Positions 16,667 through 24,332 of a stretch of 64,000 bases of DNA are shown piece by piece. The translations under genes were made by a program, and so were the position numbers. The notes below the pieces were generated by a model. It had not been told where the DNA came from. It made no database searches and was given only the letters and a program-made list of their open reading frames with translations. This DNA is from Mycolicibacterium sp. J2 (GTDB lineage: Bacteria; Actinomycetota; Actinomycetes; Mycobacteriales; Mycobacteriaceae): the NCBI RefSeq assembly GCF_026240945.1, contig NZ_JAPFPY010000007.1, forward strand, positions 62,001 to 126,000. The letters are read 5' to 3'. How positions within the stretch are numbered: the first letter of the stretch is position 1; the number at the start of each line of letters is the position of its first letter.

Positions 16667-16966
16667 TCAGCGCAAGGAGTCGCCCAGCCGGCCGCCGAGT
16701 TCTTCGTCGGCCTGCCGGTATGCCGCCGCGGCGGCCGTCAAATTGCTTGCATACGTGGTCAATCCACCATGGAGAGCGTCTGCCGCCGAGTCGAGCGCCT
16801 CGGCGGCGAATCGGCTGGCCGCACCCGAGGCCATATCGGTCATCCCGTCGGCCGCCCCGGCCAACGCAGCGCCGATATCGAGGCTCGCCACGGTCGCCGC
16901 CACCCCGGATTGCGCCGCCGCGGCGGCCAACAAGGCCGCAGGATCGACATGCAGGGGTGCGGTCAT
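16667..16966 (-). CDS. EspC-like type VII secretion substrate
   Basis: A 99-residue alanine-rich helical protein beginning MTAPLHVDPAALLAAAAAQ, with ASRFAAEALDSAADALHGGL in the middle and AAAAYRQADEELGG near the C-terminus. The YRQAD segment fits the YxxxD/E export signal of type VII (ESX) substrates, and the overall pattern matches the EspC/DUF2580 group. ATG 16966 gives the usual short N-terminus. No WXG partner or ESX machinery gene is adjacent, so it is an orphan substrate and would need a system encoded elsewhere. Confidence 0.75.
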   Translation of the reverse strand: MTAPLHVDPAALLAAAAAQSGVAATVASLDIGAALAGAADGMTDMASGAASRFAAEALDSAADALHGGLTTYASNLTAAAAAYRQADEELGGRLGDSLR

Positions 16967-17038
16967 GCGGTCCAGTCTAAGGTCGGCGTGGGGCATCGGG
17001 TCGCACCTCTTCCCGGCGCCGGACAAGGAGGAACCGTC

Positions 17039-17404
17039 ATGGCCGAGGCCGCATTCTGGGTCGCGTGGGGGCTACCGACACGGGGTCGCGAGACGAACGC
17101 GTTGGGGCTGCTGAAGAAGTCCCGCGACTACCTGCAGCAGGCAGCACAAGATGGCCGGATCGAGCGATTCGAGACGGTGATCCTCCGACCGCAGAGCCCC
17201 GAACTGGGTGGCTTCTTCCTGATCCAGGGCAGCACCGGCCAGATCGACGCGCTGCGCCGCGATGCCGACTTCGAGACGTGGGTGAACCAGGTACAGCTGG
17301 TCGCCGATCGGGTTGCGGCGGTGGACGCCTGGGTAGATGCCGGGATCGACGAGGCGATCGGACTCTACGAGGACGCGCTTCGGGAAGCCGGATTGGGCGA
17401 CTGA
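17039..17404 (+). CDS. Conserved hypothetical protein
   Basis: A 121-residue soluble protein preceded by a strong ribosome-binding site (AAGGAGGA, 17025-17033). It starts MAEAAFWVAWGLPTRGRETNAL and contains an alternating strand-helix pattern (RFETVILRPQSPELGGFFLIQG, then IDALRRDADFETWVNQVQLVAD) suggestive of a ferredoxin-like alpha-beta fold of the dimeric barrel kind. I do not recognise a family with known function. No signal peptide or membrane segment. Confidence 0.75.
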   Translation: MAEAAFWVAWGLPTRGRETNALGLLKKSRDYLQQAAQDGRIERFETVILRPQSPELGGFFLIQGSTGQIDALRRDADFETWVNQVQLVADRVAAVDAWVDAGIDEAIGLYEDALREAGLGD

Positions 17405-17499
17405 GAAGTTTCTGTAACAAATACCGCCGCCGCTGCGACTATGGAGGGGGTTGCACAAACGGGTTGGCCCGCACCGGGTGATCGACGGAGGACGCACGC

Positions 17500-19674
17500 A
17501 TGCGCGCAGCAGCACACATCGGTCGGGTCGGCGGTTTGGCGGTGGCGCTGGGCGTGGGCACGGCGATCGCGACGGGTCACGGGATCGCGGCGGCCGATGA
17601 CACCGGCACCTCCGGTACCTCATCCGCCGGCGCCCAGTCCTCGGGCGGCACCGCGTCCGGCGGCGCCAAGGCCGATACCACCACTTCGGGCACCAAGACT
17701 TCAGACGCCAAGACTTCCGGCGCCAAGACTTCCGGCGCCAAGACTTCCGGCTCCAAGACTTCAGGCACCAAGACCGACGCCAAAGACACCGACACCAAGT
17801 CCGGCACGACCACGCAGGTCAACGCCCAGACCAATACCGGCACGTCCACCGCCCCCGACAGCACGACAACCCCAGACAGCACGACAACACCAGCCAGCAC
17901 GGCGCCCAAGCCGTCGACCGAACCCGAGTCCGACGCCGACCCTGCCGAACAGGACGCCGAGCACGACAAGGCGACGCCGAAACCGGCCAAACCCAAGAAG
18001 GACACTCGCCCCGAAACCAAGGGCGCCACCGAGAACAAAACGACCGCCGAGAACAAGACCACCAAGGCAACCGCCGCCGTAGCCTCCTCCCCGACCGAGG
18101 CGAAGACCGCCACGGCGGCGACCGCGGCGGTGTCGGCCACGGTGCAACCCGCCGCCTCGGTCGCCGTGTTCGCCGACGCCCGGTCGCTCGCGGCGGCCAC
18201 CACATCCACCACCTCGATGACATCTACGGCGGCCACGAAGGCGCCCGTGCCGATCCCGGACGTATTGCGCAAACCGGTCACCACCGTCCTCAAGGCGGTA
18301 TCCGGTGTCCTGGACTGGGCGCTGAGTTTCGCACCCAACTCGCCGGCGCAGCCCGTGCTGGGCTGGACGCTGCTGGCCTTCGCCCGCCGTGAAGTGGAAA
18401 ACCTCTTGACCGCGATCAACCCCAAGAGCGCGGCGGCCACCGGCGGCGTCGCCACCGATACCACGAGCCTGGCACTGGCCGCGGCCGCGATGAACCCGCG
18501 CCCGGGCTTCCCTTATCCCGGCCAGCAGCTGAGCCCCTCGACCAGCTTCGTCGACTGGGTCACCGGCAACTTCGCCCCGAACGACACCTACACCCGGTTC
18601 GGCATCTGGGGCACCGACGTCGGCACCATGTGGGACAACGGAATCGCCGACGATCCAAGCACCCCCATCAACGAACACCAAGTCCTCATCGCGTTCGGCG
18701 ACACCTTCGGCGGCCCCAACATGACCGGCACCTGGCGCCTCAACACGCTGTTCCGCAGCTCCGACACCGACCTGTCCAACGGGATGAGCATTCCGAACGG
18801 CCAATGGCTCAACGGCAACATGTTCGGCGGCTCACCGCTGTGGGGCGAGACCTATTCCCGCCAGATCATCCTGCCCGAACGGCTGCCGGCCGGGCTGCCC
18901 ACCGGTGTGACGTTGATCCCGACCGCCGGGATCTCGGTGCCCACCCCCGGCACGAAATACGGTGCGACACAGTACCTGAGCTTCATGTCCGTCAAACAGA
19001 GGGTCGCCGCGGGACAGTGGACCACCAACTACTCGGCCATCGCCTACTCCGAGGACAACGGCGAGAACTGGTACATCGCCCCCAAGAGCGTGCGCACCAA
19101 TTTCGGCGGCAACGCCAAGTTCCAGCAGGCCGCGCTGCTGCGTCCCGGCGACGGTTACGTCTACTCCTACGGCACCCCGAACGGCAGGCAGGGGTCGGCC
19201 TACGTGTCGCGGGTGCTGGAGAAGGACATCCTCGACGCCAGCAAGTACGAGTTCTACAGCAAGGGCAGCAAGGGCGGACTCTTCGGAATCGGCGCCTACT
19301 CCGCCGGTTGGTACAAGAACGATCCGTCCAAGGCCAGCCCGGTCTTCGGCCAGGAGAAGGGGGCCTGCGGTATCGGGAAACCCGGCAACCAGGTCAGTGA
19401 GATGTCGGTGCAGTACAACCAGACACTGAACAAGTACGTGGTGCTGCACGCCGACCAGTTCAACAACATCATCCTGCGCACGGCGGACAGCCCCGAGGGC
19501 ACCTGGTCGGCCCCCACGGTGCTGATGACCCAGCAGAACGGCGGCATCTACGCCCCGATGCTGCATCCGTGGTCACCGTCCACCGTCGGCACAGGCACCG
19601 ACTTGTACTGGAACCTGTCGCTGTGGAGTCAGTACAACGTCATGTTGATGAAGACCGACCTGACCAAGCTGTGA
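17500..19674 (+). CDS. Exported DUF4185-type protein with low-complexity linker
   Basis: A 724-residue secreted protein. Residues 1-35 are a signal peptide (GGLAVALGVGTAIATGHGIAAADD). Residues 36-210 are Thr/Ser/Lys/Ala-rich, including six TSGAK-type repeats (62-91) and PDSTTT repeats. Residues 247-310 hold a helical segment common to mycobacterial surface proteins (PIPDVLRKPVTTVLKAVSGVLDW). The C-terminal 400 residues (from about 335) are a DUF4185/sialidase-like beta-propeller region with IWGTDVGTMWDNG, IAFGDTFGG, YSEDNGENW and GPNGRQGSAYVSR-type blocks. The fold suggests glycan binding or hydrolysis; activity is unproven. The stop overlaps the next GTG. Confidence 0.88.
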   Translation: MRAAAHIGRVGGLAVALGVGTAIATGHGIAAADDTGTSGTSSAGAQSSGGTASGGAKADTTTSGTKTSDAKTSGAKTSGAKTSGSKTSGTKTDAKDTDTKSGTTTQVNAQTNTGTSTAPDSTTTPDSTTTPASTAPKPSTEPESDADPAEQDAEHDKATPKPAKPKKDTRPETKGATENKTTAENKTTKATAAVASSPTEAKTATAATAAVSATVQPAASVAVFADARSLAAATTSTTSMTSTAATKAPVPIPDVLRKPVTTVLKAVSGVLDWALSFAPNSPAQPVLGWTLLAFARREVENLLTAINPKSAAATGGVATDTTSLALAAAAMNPRPGFPYPGQQLSPSTSFVDWVTGNFAPNDTYTRFGIWGTDVGTMWDNGIADDPSTPINEHQVLIAFGDTFGGPNMTGTWRLNTLFRSSDTDLSNGMSIPNGQWLNGNMFGGSPLWGETYSRQIILPERLPAGLPTGVTLIPTAGISVPTPGTKYGATQYLSFMSVKQRVAAGQWTTNYSAIAYSEDNGENWYIAPKSVRTNFGGNAKFQQAALLRPGDGYVYSYGTPNGRQGSAYVSRVLEKDILDASKYEFYSKGSKGGLFGIGAYSAGWYKNDPSKASPVFGQEKGACGIGKPGNQVSEMSVQYNQTLNKYVVLHADQFNNIILRTADSPEGTWSAPTVLMTQQNGGIYAPMLHPWSPSTVGTGTDLYWNLSLWSQYNVMLMKTDLTKL
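17683..17772 (+). repeat. 15-bp tandem repeat, six units, coding
   Basis: Six adjacent copies of ACTTCNGGCNCCAAG encode TSGTK, TSDAK, TSGAK, TSGAK, TSGSK and TSGTK in the linker of the DUF4185 protein. The two central units are identical, a hallmark of slippage, so length variation between strains is expected. Confidence 0.9.
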
Positions 19675-20144
19675 CCGTGCTGACGCGGATTGCCGTCCTG
19701 TTCGCCACGGCGCTGGCCGCCCCGGCCGTCGCATGGGCCGATCCCGCTGTGCCGCAACCAGACTCGCCGTGCACACCAGATCTCAGCGGTGCCGCCACGC
19801 TGCCCTACGGACTGTCCCTGCCGCTGGTATGCCAGGACACGCATTGGCGGGCCGCCACCGAACCCGGGGATCCCAGCGATCGCTGGGTCAGCTTCGGGCC
19901 GCCCATCGCTCTGCACGGCGAAGGTCTGCGCAACCCGAATCTGAGCTCCGGCGCCTGGACGGCGACGCCACTGGACCCGCAAGCCCGGTGCGCCGCCACC
20001 CAGCACGCTGTCATCAGCGCCGGGGTCCTCGGCCCGCCCGTCACCACGAAAGGCGAACCCGGCCAGCCACTTTCATTCCAGGTACTGCCCAGCCTGTTCG
20101 ATATCACGATGACTGGGCACTGTCTCTGGACGCGTACCGGCTAA
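19671..20144 (+). CDS. Small exported protein, function unknown
   Basis: A 157-residue protein starting at the GTG that overlaps the stop of the DUF4185 gene (GTGA), so the two are translationally linked. A signal peptide is clear (LTRIAVLFATALAAPAVAWADP). The mature part has four Cys (SPCTPDLSG, LVCQD, ARCAAT, HCLWT) that could form two disulfides. No known domain recognised. It probably works outside the cell with the DUF4185 protein. Confidence 0.8.
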   Translation: MTVLTRIAVLFATALAAPAVAWADPAVPQPDSPCTPDLSGAATLPYGLSLPLVCQDTHWRAATEPGDPSDRWVSFGPPIALHGEGLRNPNLSSGAWTATPLDPQARCAATQHAVISAGVLGPPVTTKGEPGQPLSFQVLPSLFDITMTGHCLWTRTG

Positions 20145-20389
20145 GGGCAGACCGTGACGTAGCCCAACGGACCCGTCACGCACGGCAGGTAGACCCCCGG
20201 CCCAGGCCCGTAGTCCCAGCCGCGGTGGCGGCCGTTGTCCCAGCGCCAGTCGTCACCATGGCCGTGTCCCCAACCGGGGTCCTCGGCGAACGGTGCCGCG
20301 GCGGCCGTCGCGGTACCCACACCCAACGCGCCCATTCCCAATGCGCCGACGATCGCCGCCCCCGTGGCGAGTTTGCGCAGCCCGTTCAT
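20141..20389 (-). CDS. Small exported Gly/His/Trp/Asp-rich protein
   Basis: An 82-residue protein with a signal peptide (LRKLATGAAIVGALGMGALGVGTATAAAAP) and a mature part of about 50 residues rich in Gly, His, Trp and Asp (PGWGHGHGDDWRWDNGRHRG), ending LPCVTGPLGYVTVCP with two Cys. GGAGG lies just upstream of ATG 20389. Similar small exported proteins are frequent in mycobacteria; the His/Asp-rich stretch could bind metal, which is inference. Its stop overlaps the convergent gene's stop. Confidence 0.75.
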   Translation of the reverse strand: MNGLRKLATGAAIVGALGMGALGVGTATAAAAPFAEDPGWGHGHGDDWRWDNGRHRGWDYGPGPGVYLPCVTGPLGYVTVCP

Positions 20390-20518
20390 CACAACCTCCA
20401 ACAACATCGGTAATCGGTCGAACAACCCCGACCCACCCATTACCGACGCCCCGCGGAGCAGCGAAATTCCCGGTGCGCAGGACGCGCCATCGCGCCCCAC
20501 CGCCCTAGACTCCACACC

Positions 20519-21697
20519 GTGCGCGAGGTTCTCGACGACCTGATGGCCATCTGGCGATCCGGTGGCACCGCCGGGCTGGCCACGGTGGTGCGCACGATCA
20601 GGTCCGCGCCGCGTCCGGCCGGCGCCGCCCTGGTGGTCGCCCCCGACGGCAGTGTGTCCGGATCGGTCTCGGGCGGCTGCGTCGAAGGTGCCGTGTACGA
20701 ACTGGCCACCGAGGTGGTCGGTGCCGGACTGCCCGCGTTGCAGCGCTACGGGATCAGCGACGACGACGCGTTCGCCGTCGGCCTGACCTGCGGCGGCCTG
20801 CTCGACGTGTTCGTTGAACCGGTGTCGCAGAACACCTTTCCCGAACTCGACGTGGTCGCCGCGGCGATCGCAGCGCACCGGCCGATCGCGGTGGCCACGG
20901 TGATCGCCCACCCCGACCGGGCCCGGCTGGGTCGGCGGCTGATCGTGGACCCGGACCGGCATCTGAGCACGCTGGGGTCGGAACGCGCCGACGCGGCGGT
21001 CGTCGACGACGCCCGCGGCCTGCTGGTGGCCGGCCGTACCGCGGTGCTGTCCTACGGCCCCGACGGCGAGCGCCTCGACGAGAGCTCCGGCGTGACCGAT
21101 ACCGGCATGGAGGTATTCGTCGCCAGTTACGCGCCCAGGCCACGCATGCTCATCATCGGAGCAATCGACTTCGCCGCCGCCCTGGCCCAGCAGGCAGCCT
21201 TCCTCGGCTACCGCGTCACGGTGTGCGATGCCCGTCCGGTCTTCGCCACCCCGGCCCGCTTCCCCGCCGCCGATCAGGTCGTGGTCGACTGGCCGGACCG
21301 GTACCTGCGCGGGCAACAGGACCTCGGGGAGATCGACGGCCGCACCGCGATCTGTGTGCTCACCCACGACCCCAGATTCGATGTGCCCGCCCTCGCGGTG
21401 GCGCTGCGGCTACCCAAGGTCGGGTACGTGGGCGCCATGGGATCGCGGCGCACCCATCTGGACCGATTGGCCAGGCTCGGCGAAGCCGGGCTGACCGAAA
21501 CCGACCTGGACCGCCTGTCCAGCCCGATCGGCCTGGATCTGGGCGCCCGGACCCCCGAGGAGACGGCGGTCTCCATCGTGGCCGAGATCATCGCGCGACG
21601 CTGGGGCGGCGGTGGCCGCCCGCTGACCGCCGTCGACGGCCGAATCCACCACGAACTGGCCGTCCGCCCGCCGGTGCACAGCAACGACGTGCGGTAA
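20519..21697 (+). CDS. XdhC/CoxI-family protein
   Basis: A 392-residue protein with the XdhC_CoxI domain in its first 100 residues (LATVVRTIRSAPRPAGAALVV, then SGSVSGGCVEGAVYE) and a Rossmann-type XdhC C-terminal domain from about 200 (PRMLIIGAIDFAAALAQQAAFLGYRVTVCDARP). Such proteins insert or sulfurate the molybdenum cofactor in xanthine or CO dehydrogenase-type enzymes. No molybdoenzyme gene is next to it here, so its client is elsewhere. GTG 20519 is the first start that gives the complete first domain. Confidence 0.88.
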   Translation: MREVLDDLMAIWRSGGTAGLATVVRTIRSAPRPAGAALVVAPDGSVSGSVSGGCVEGAVYELATEVVGAGLPALQRYGISDDDAFAVGLTCGGLLDVFVEPVSQNTFPELDVVAAAIAAHRPIAVATVIAHPDRARLGRRLIVDPDRHLSTLGSERADAAVVDDARGLLVAGRTAVLSYGPDGERLDESSGVTDTGMEVFVASYAPRPRMLIIGAIDFAAALAQQAAFLGYRVTVCDARPVFATPARFPAADQVVVDWPDRYLRGQQDLGEIDGRTAICVLTHDPRFDVPALAVALRLPKVGYVGAMGSRRTHLDRLARLGEAGLTETDLDRLSSPIGLDLGARTPEETAVSIVAEIIARRWGGGGRPLTAVDGRIHHELAVRPPVHSNDVR

Positions 21698-21790
21698 CGC
21701 CGGCGCCGCTGCCGGCGATACTCCCCACGACATGTGCTCGCGTGGGTCGCGGGGACACTGCGGACCGATGCAGACGGAATGGGAAGACCG

Positions 21791-22102
21791 ATGACGATCA
21801 AGCGCACCCTGGCCGCGGCGGTGCTCGCTGCGGGCGCCATGACCGCCCTGTCGGCACCGGCGGTGGCCGACGACAGCACCGATCAGCAGTTCTTGATGGC
21901 GCTGGACCAGCTCAAGATCAAGGTGGGCAGCGACGCCAAGGCGATCGGTATCGCGCACTCGGCCTGCGGGGTGCTGTTCCGCGGTAAGCCGCTGTCCTAT
22001 GCGCTGTACAGCATCAAGAACCAGACCGACCTGTCCGACGATCAGGCCACCAAGTTCGGCGGCGCGGCCCTGCGCATGTACTGCCCCAAGTACCTGCCCT
22101 GA
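21791..22102 (+). CDS. DUF732 exported protein
   Basis: A 103-residue protein with a signal peptide ending SAPAVADD and a mature DUF732 domain (QQFLMALDQLKIKVGSDAKAIGIAHSACGVLFRG ... YCPKYLP) with two Cys likely disulfide-bonded. DUF732 proteins are numerous in mycobacteria and secreted; their role is unknown. ATG 21779 in the same frame would add four residues. It ends exactly where the convergent SDR gene ends. Confidence 0.88.
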   Translation: MTIKRTLAAAVLAAGAMTALSAPAVADDSTDQQFLMALDQLKIKVGSDAKAIGIAHSACGVLFRGKPLSYALYSIKNQTDLSDDQATKFGGAALRMYCPKYLP

Positions 22103-22936
22103 TCAGGGGACGACACCGCGCAGGGCATCCTCGCCGAAGACCGGGCCCAGCATCGATGACATGTCCGGACCCCGCCGCAGGCAATGGCCGCCGTCGACGT
22201 TGAGCAGCTGACCGGTGATCCATTCGGCCGCATCGCTGAGCAGGAACACGGCCGCATTCGCGATATCCGCCACCTCACCCGGACGCGGCAGCGGGGTGCA
22301 GCTCGCATAGTCGGCGCTGATCTCCGGAGAATCCAGGATGGGGGCCACCATCTCGGTCTTGATCAACCCGGGCCGGATGCTGTTCACCCGCACCCACGAC
22401 GGGCCGAGTTCGTCGGCCGCCAACTGCAGCAGGTGGTCGAGCGCGGCCTTGCTCGGTCCGTAGGCAGCGAACCAGCGGTGGGTGTTGCTCGACGCGATCG
22501 ACGAAATGCCGACGAAGGATCCGCCGCCGCCGCGCACCATCGCCCTGGCGCTGTGCTTGAGCACGTACATCGTGCCGTTGACGTTGAGGTCCACGGTCTG
22601 GCGCCAGAGTTCGGAATCCACCTGCGTGAGCGGGCCGATGGTCAAGGACCCACCGGCACAGTGCACGACGCCGTGCAGCCGCCCGTTCCACGCCGTGGCC
22701 GCGTCCACCACGCGGGCCACCTCGTCCTCGTCGGTGACATCGGCCGGTTCGTAGCGGACCCGATCCGCGCCGCCGGCGGCGGCGATCTCGTCAACCGCAG
22801 CGGCGAGCCGATCGGCGTTGCGCCCCACCAGCATTGCGTTGCCGCCGCTGGCGACCACCGCCGCGGCGACCCCCTTGCCGATACCGCTGCCACCGCCGGT
22901 TACCAGCACCGTACGATCCGCCAACGAAAGCTGCAC
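22103..22936 (-). CDS. Short-chain dehydrogenase/reductase with KstR-like upstream site
   Basis: A 277-residue SDR: cofactor loop TGGGSGIGKG, HCAGG after strand four, catalytic Ser-Tyr-Lys in GISSIASS and YGPSK. The GTG at 22936 is favoured because GGAGGGA lies seven bases upstream. The C-terminus (LNVDGGHCLRRGPDMSSMLGPVFG) is longer than in core SDRs. The sequence resembles the 2,4-dienoyl-CoA-reductase-like or hydroxyacyl-CoA dehydrogenase branch. A KstR-like motif at 22982-22995 suggests a role in sterol or fatty acyl-CoA breakdown; this is inference. Confidence 0.87.
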   Translation of the reverse strand: MQLSLADRTVLVTGGGSGIGKGVAAAVVASGGNAMLVGRNADRLAAAVDEIAAAGGADRVRYEPADVTDEDEVARVVDAATAWNGRLHGVVHCAGGSLTIGPLTQVDSELWRQTVDLNVNGTMYVLKHSARAMVRGGGGSFVGISSIASSNTHRWFAAYGPSKAALDHLLQLAADELGPSWVRVNSIRPGLIKTEMVAPILDSPEISADYASCTPLPRPGEVADIANAAVFLLSDAAEWITGQLLNVDGGHCLRRGPDMSSMLGPVFGEDALRGVVP

Positions 22937-22981
22937 CGCGATCCCTCCGTAGAGCGTGCGTATCAACGTGCGCGCCAGAAC

Positions 22982-22995
22982 TGGAACACGTTCTC
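22982..22995. promoter_or_regulatory. Degenerate KstR-like site
   Basis: TGGAACACGTTCTC keeps the AAC-N2-GTT core and differs from TAGAACNNGTTCTA at two outer positions. It lies 46 bp upstream of the SDR start. The match is weaker than the sites at 36-63 kb. Confidence 0.4.
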
Positions 22996-23221
22996 GTCAT
23001 CGAACCATGCCACCCGCGCGCCGTACAGCCATTCGCGAGTTCAGCCATGTCACAGCTATCGTGCAGACCACTCACAGCATGGCACCGGCCTCGGCTGAAT
23101 TTCGTAGTCCTGCCAGGCATTTTCGCCCTCGTCAGCGTATTCTTGACTCAGGATTCACATCCGACCCTGCCCCCGCTCGGCCGAGAAGAACCGGCCAGCA
23201 AATCACAGAAAGCGTGACGCC

Positions 23222-23560
23222 ATGGCGACATTCGCCTTTCCTGCCCGGCGACTGATCCTTGCCGGCGGCTTCGCCGCAGCGGTCTTCGCGGCACCCGCGC
23301 TCGCGACGTTCGCCCTCGAGGCGCCCGCCGGACCCGCCTTTGCCTCGTGTCCGTCCGGAGAATCCGAGGACACCTTCACCGGCTCGTGCACTCCCGAGCT
23401 GGTACCCAACTCGCCGGAATTCGGCAACACCTCGCCGGGTGGCCTGCCGTCCATCGACGGCGTCCCGTGCACCGGCGGCAACTCCGGGCAGTGCATCGGC
23501 CTGTCGGAGGATCAGCCGCAGTTCGTGGAGCCGCACACCAGCGTGAGCTCCAGCCCGTAG
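23222..23560 (+). CDS. Small exported protein, paralogue A of a tandem pair
   Basis: A 112-residue protein: MATFAFPARRLILAGGFAAAV is an export signal, followed by PAFASCPSGESEDTFTGSCTPELVPNSP and a conserved C-terminus GVPCTGGNSGQCIGLSEDQPQF...TSVSSSP with four Cys in the mature chain. It is about 50 percent identical by eye to the protein at 23753. The family resembles mycobacterial proteins annotated, from memory, as intersectin-EH-binding protein Ibp1; no NPF motif is present. Both genes share the 15-base leader ACAGAAAGCGTGACG directly before the start. Confidence 0.8.
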   Translation: MATFAFPARRLILAGGFAAAVFAAPALATFALEAPAGPAFASCPSGESEDTFTGSCTPELVPNSPEFGNTSPGGLPSIDGVPCTGGNSGQCIGLSEDQPQFVEPHTSVSSSP

Positions 23561-23581
23561 CGAAGTCGCTGGCTCATCATC

Positions 23582-23614
23582 CGGCCGGGACGCCCCACGT
23601 GGGCGTCCCGGCCG
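23582..23614 (+). terminator. Stem-loop terminator after paralogue A
   Basis: CGGCCGGGACGCCC pairs perfectly with GGGCGTCCCGGCCG (14 bp) around a 5-base loop and is followed by CTTTGT. It lies 21 bp after the stop, the usual place for an intrinsic-type terminator, though the T-run is short. Confidence 0.7.
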
Positions 23615-23752
23615 CTTTGTGCCGTCTTTCGTTGCGTTGGCGGCCGCGGCTCCGAACAAACTCCCAGGCAACTCATGGATCTCATGCAGATTTCTGCCAG
23701 CTTCCTTAGAATCTGTCCGACGTCTCGGTCAATAACTACAGAAAGCGTGACG

Positions 23753-24100
23753 ATGGCGAGCTTCGAGTTTTCCGTTCCACGACTGATCCTTGCCGGCGGA
23801 TTCGCGGTCGCGGTGGCCGCAGCACCGGTCGTCGCCGTCGTCACGACCCTCGGCCCGGTCGACCGCCCGGCGCTGGCCTGCGACTCTGGTGAAGAGGAAG
23901 ATCTGTTCACGGGCACCTGCCTGCCGCACACCGTGCCGAACTCCCCGGCAGCACCGTTCAACTCCATCGCGGGCAACCCCGATCTGCCGGCGATCAACGG
24001 TATCCCGTGCACCGGCCACAACTCGGGCCAATGCATCGGCCTGTCCGAGGACGCGACGCAGTTCCAGCAGCCGGAGACCAGCGTCAGCTCCAGCCCGTAA
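23753..24100 (+). CDS. Small exported protein, paralogue B of a tandem pair
   Basis: A 115-residue homologue of the protein at 23222: signal sequence (RLILAGGFAVAVAAAPVVAVV), then ALACDSGEEEDLFTGTCLPHTVPNSP and the shared end GIPCTGHNSGQCIGLSEDATQF...TSVSSSP. It has its own promoter gap of 190 bp after the terminator at 23582, and the same leader ACAGAAAGCGTGACG (23738-23752). Function unknown; the pair looks like a recent local duplication. Confidence 0.8.
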   Translation: MASFEFSVPRLILAGGFAVAVAAAPVVAVVTTLGPVDRPALACDSGEEEDLFTGTCLPHTVPNSPAAPFNSIAGNPDLPAINGIPCTGHNSGQCIGLSEDATQFQQPETSVSSSP

Positions 24101-24116
24101 AAGCCCGGAACGGGCC

Positions 24117-24155
24117 GGTGACCCGGCCTGCCGCGGTGCGTTGTGCCGGGTCACC
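24117..24155 (+). terminator. Stem-loop after paralogue B
   Basis: GGTGACCCGGC pairs with GCCGGGTCACC (11 bp) around a 17-base loop, 16 bp after the stop and just before the small gene at 24168. No T-run follows, so termination efficiency is uncertain. Confidence 0.5.
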
Positions 24156-24167
24156 TAGAGTAGGAAG

Positions 24168-24332
24168 ATGCCTGCAAAATCTGAGACCGCCGATATCGGC
24201 GAAGTCGAGCCGGTTGCCGACGACACCGCCAGTCAGGCGCGTCGCGTCGTGGCGGCGTACGCCGCCGATGCCGACGAATGCCGGATGTTCCTGTCCATGC
24301 TCGGTATCGGTCCGGCGAAACAAGAGGCGTAG
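24168..24332 (+). CDS. Small protein upstream of otsA (Rv3489-like)
   Basis: A 54-residue protein, MPAKSETADIGEVEPVADD then ASQARRVVAAYAADADECRMFLSMLGIGP. GGAAG lies just before the ATG, and the stop is directly followed by the otsA GTG, so the two are probably co-translated. The second half is one amphipathic helix. A small gene of this kind precedes otsA in M. tuberculosis (Rv3489). Function unknown. Confidence 0.75.
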   Translation: MPAKSETADIGEVEPVADDTASQARRVVAAYAADADECRMFLSMLGIGPAKQEA

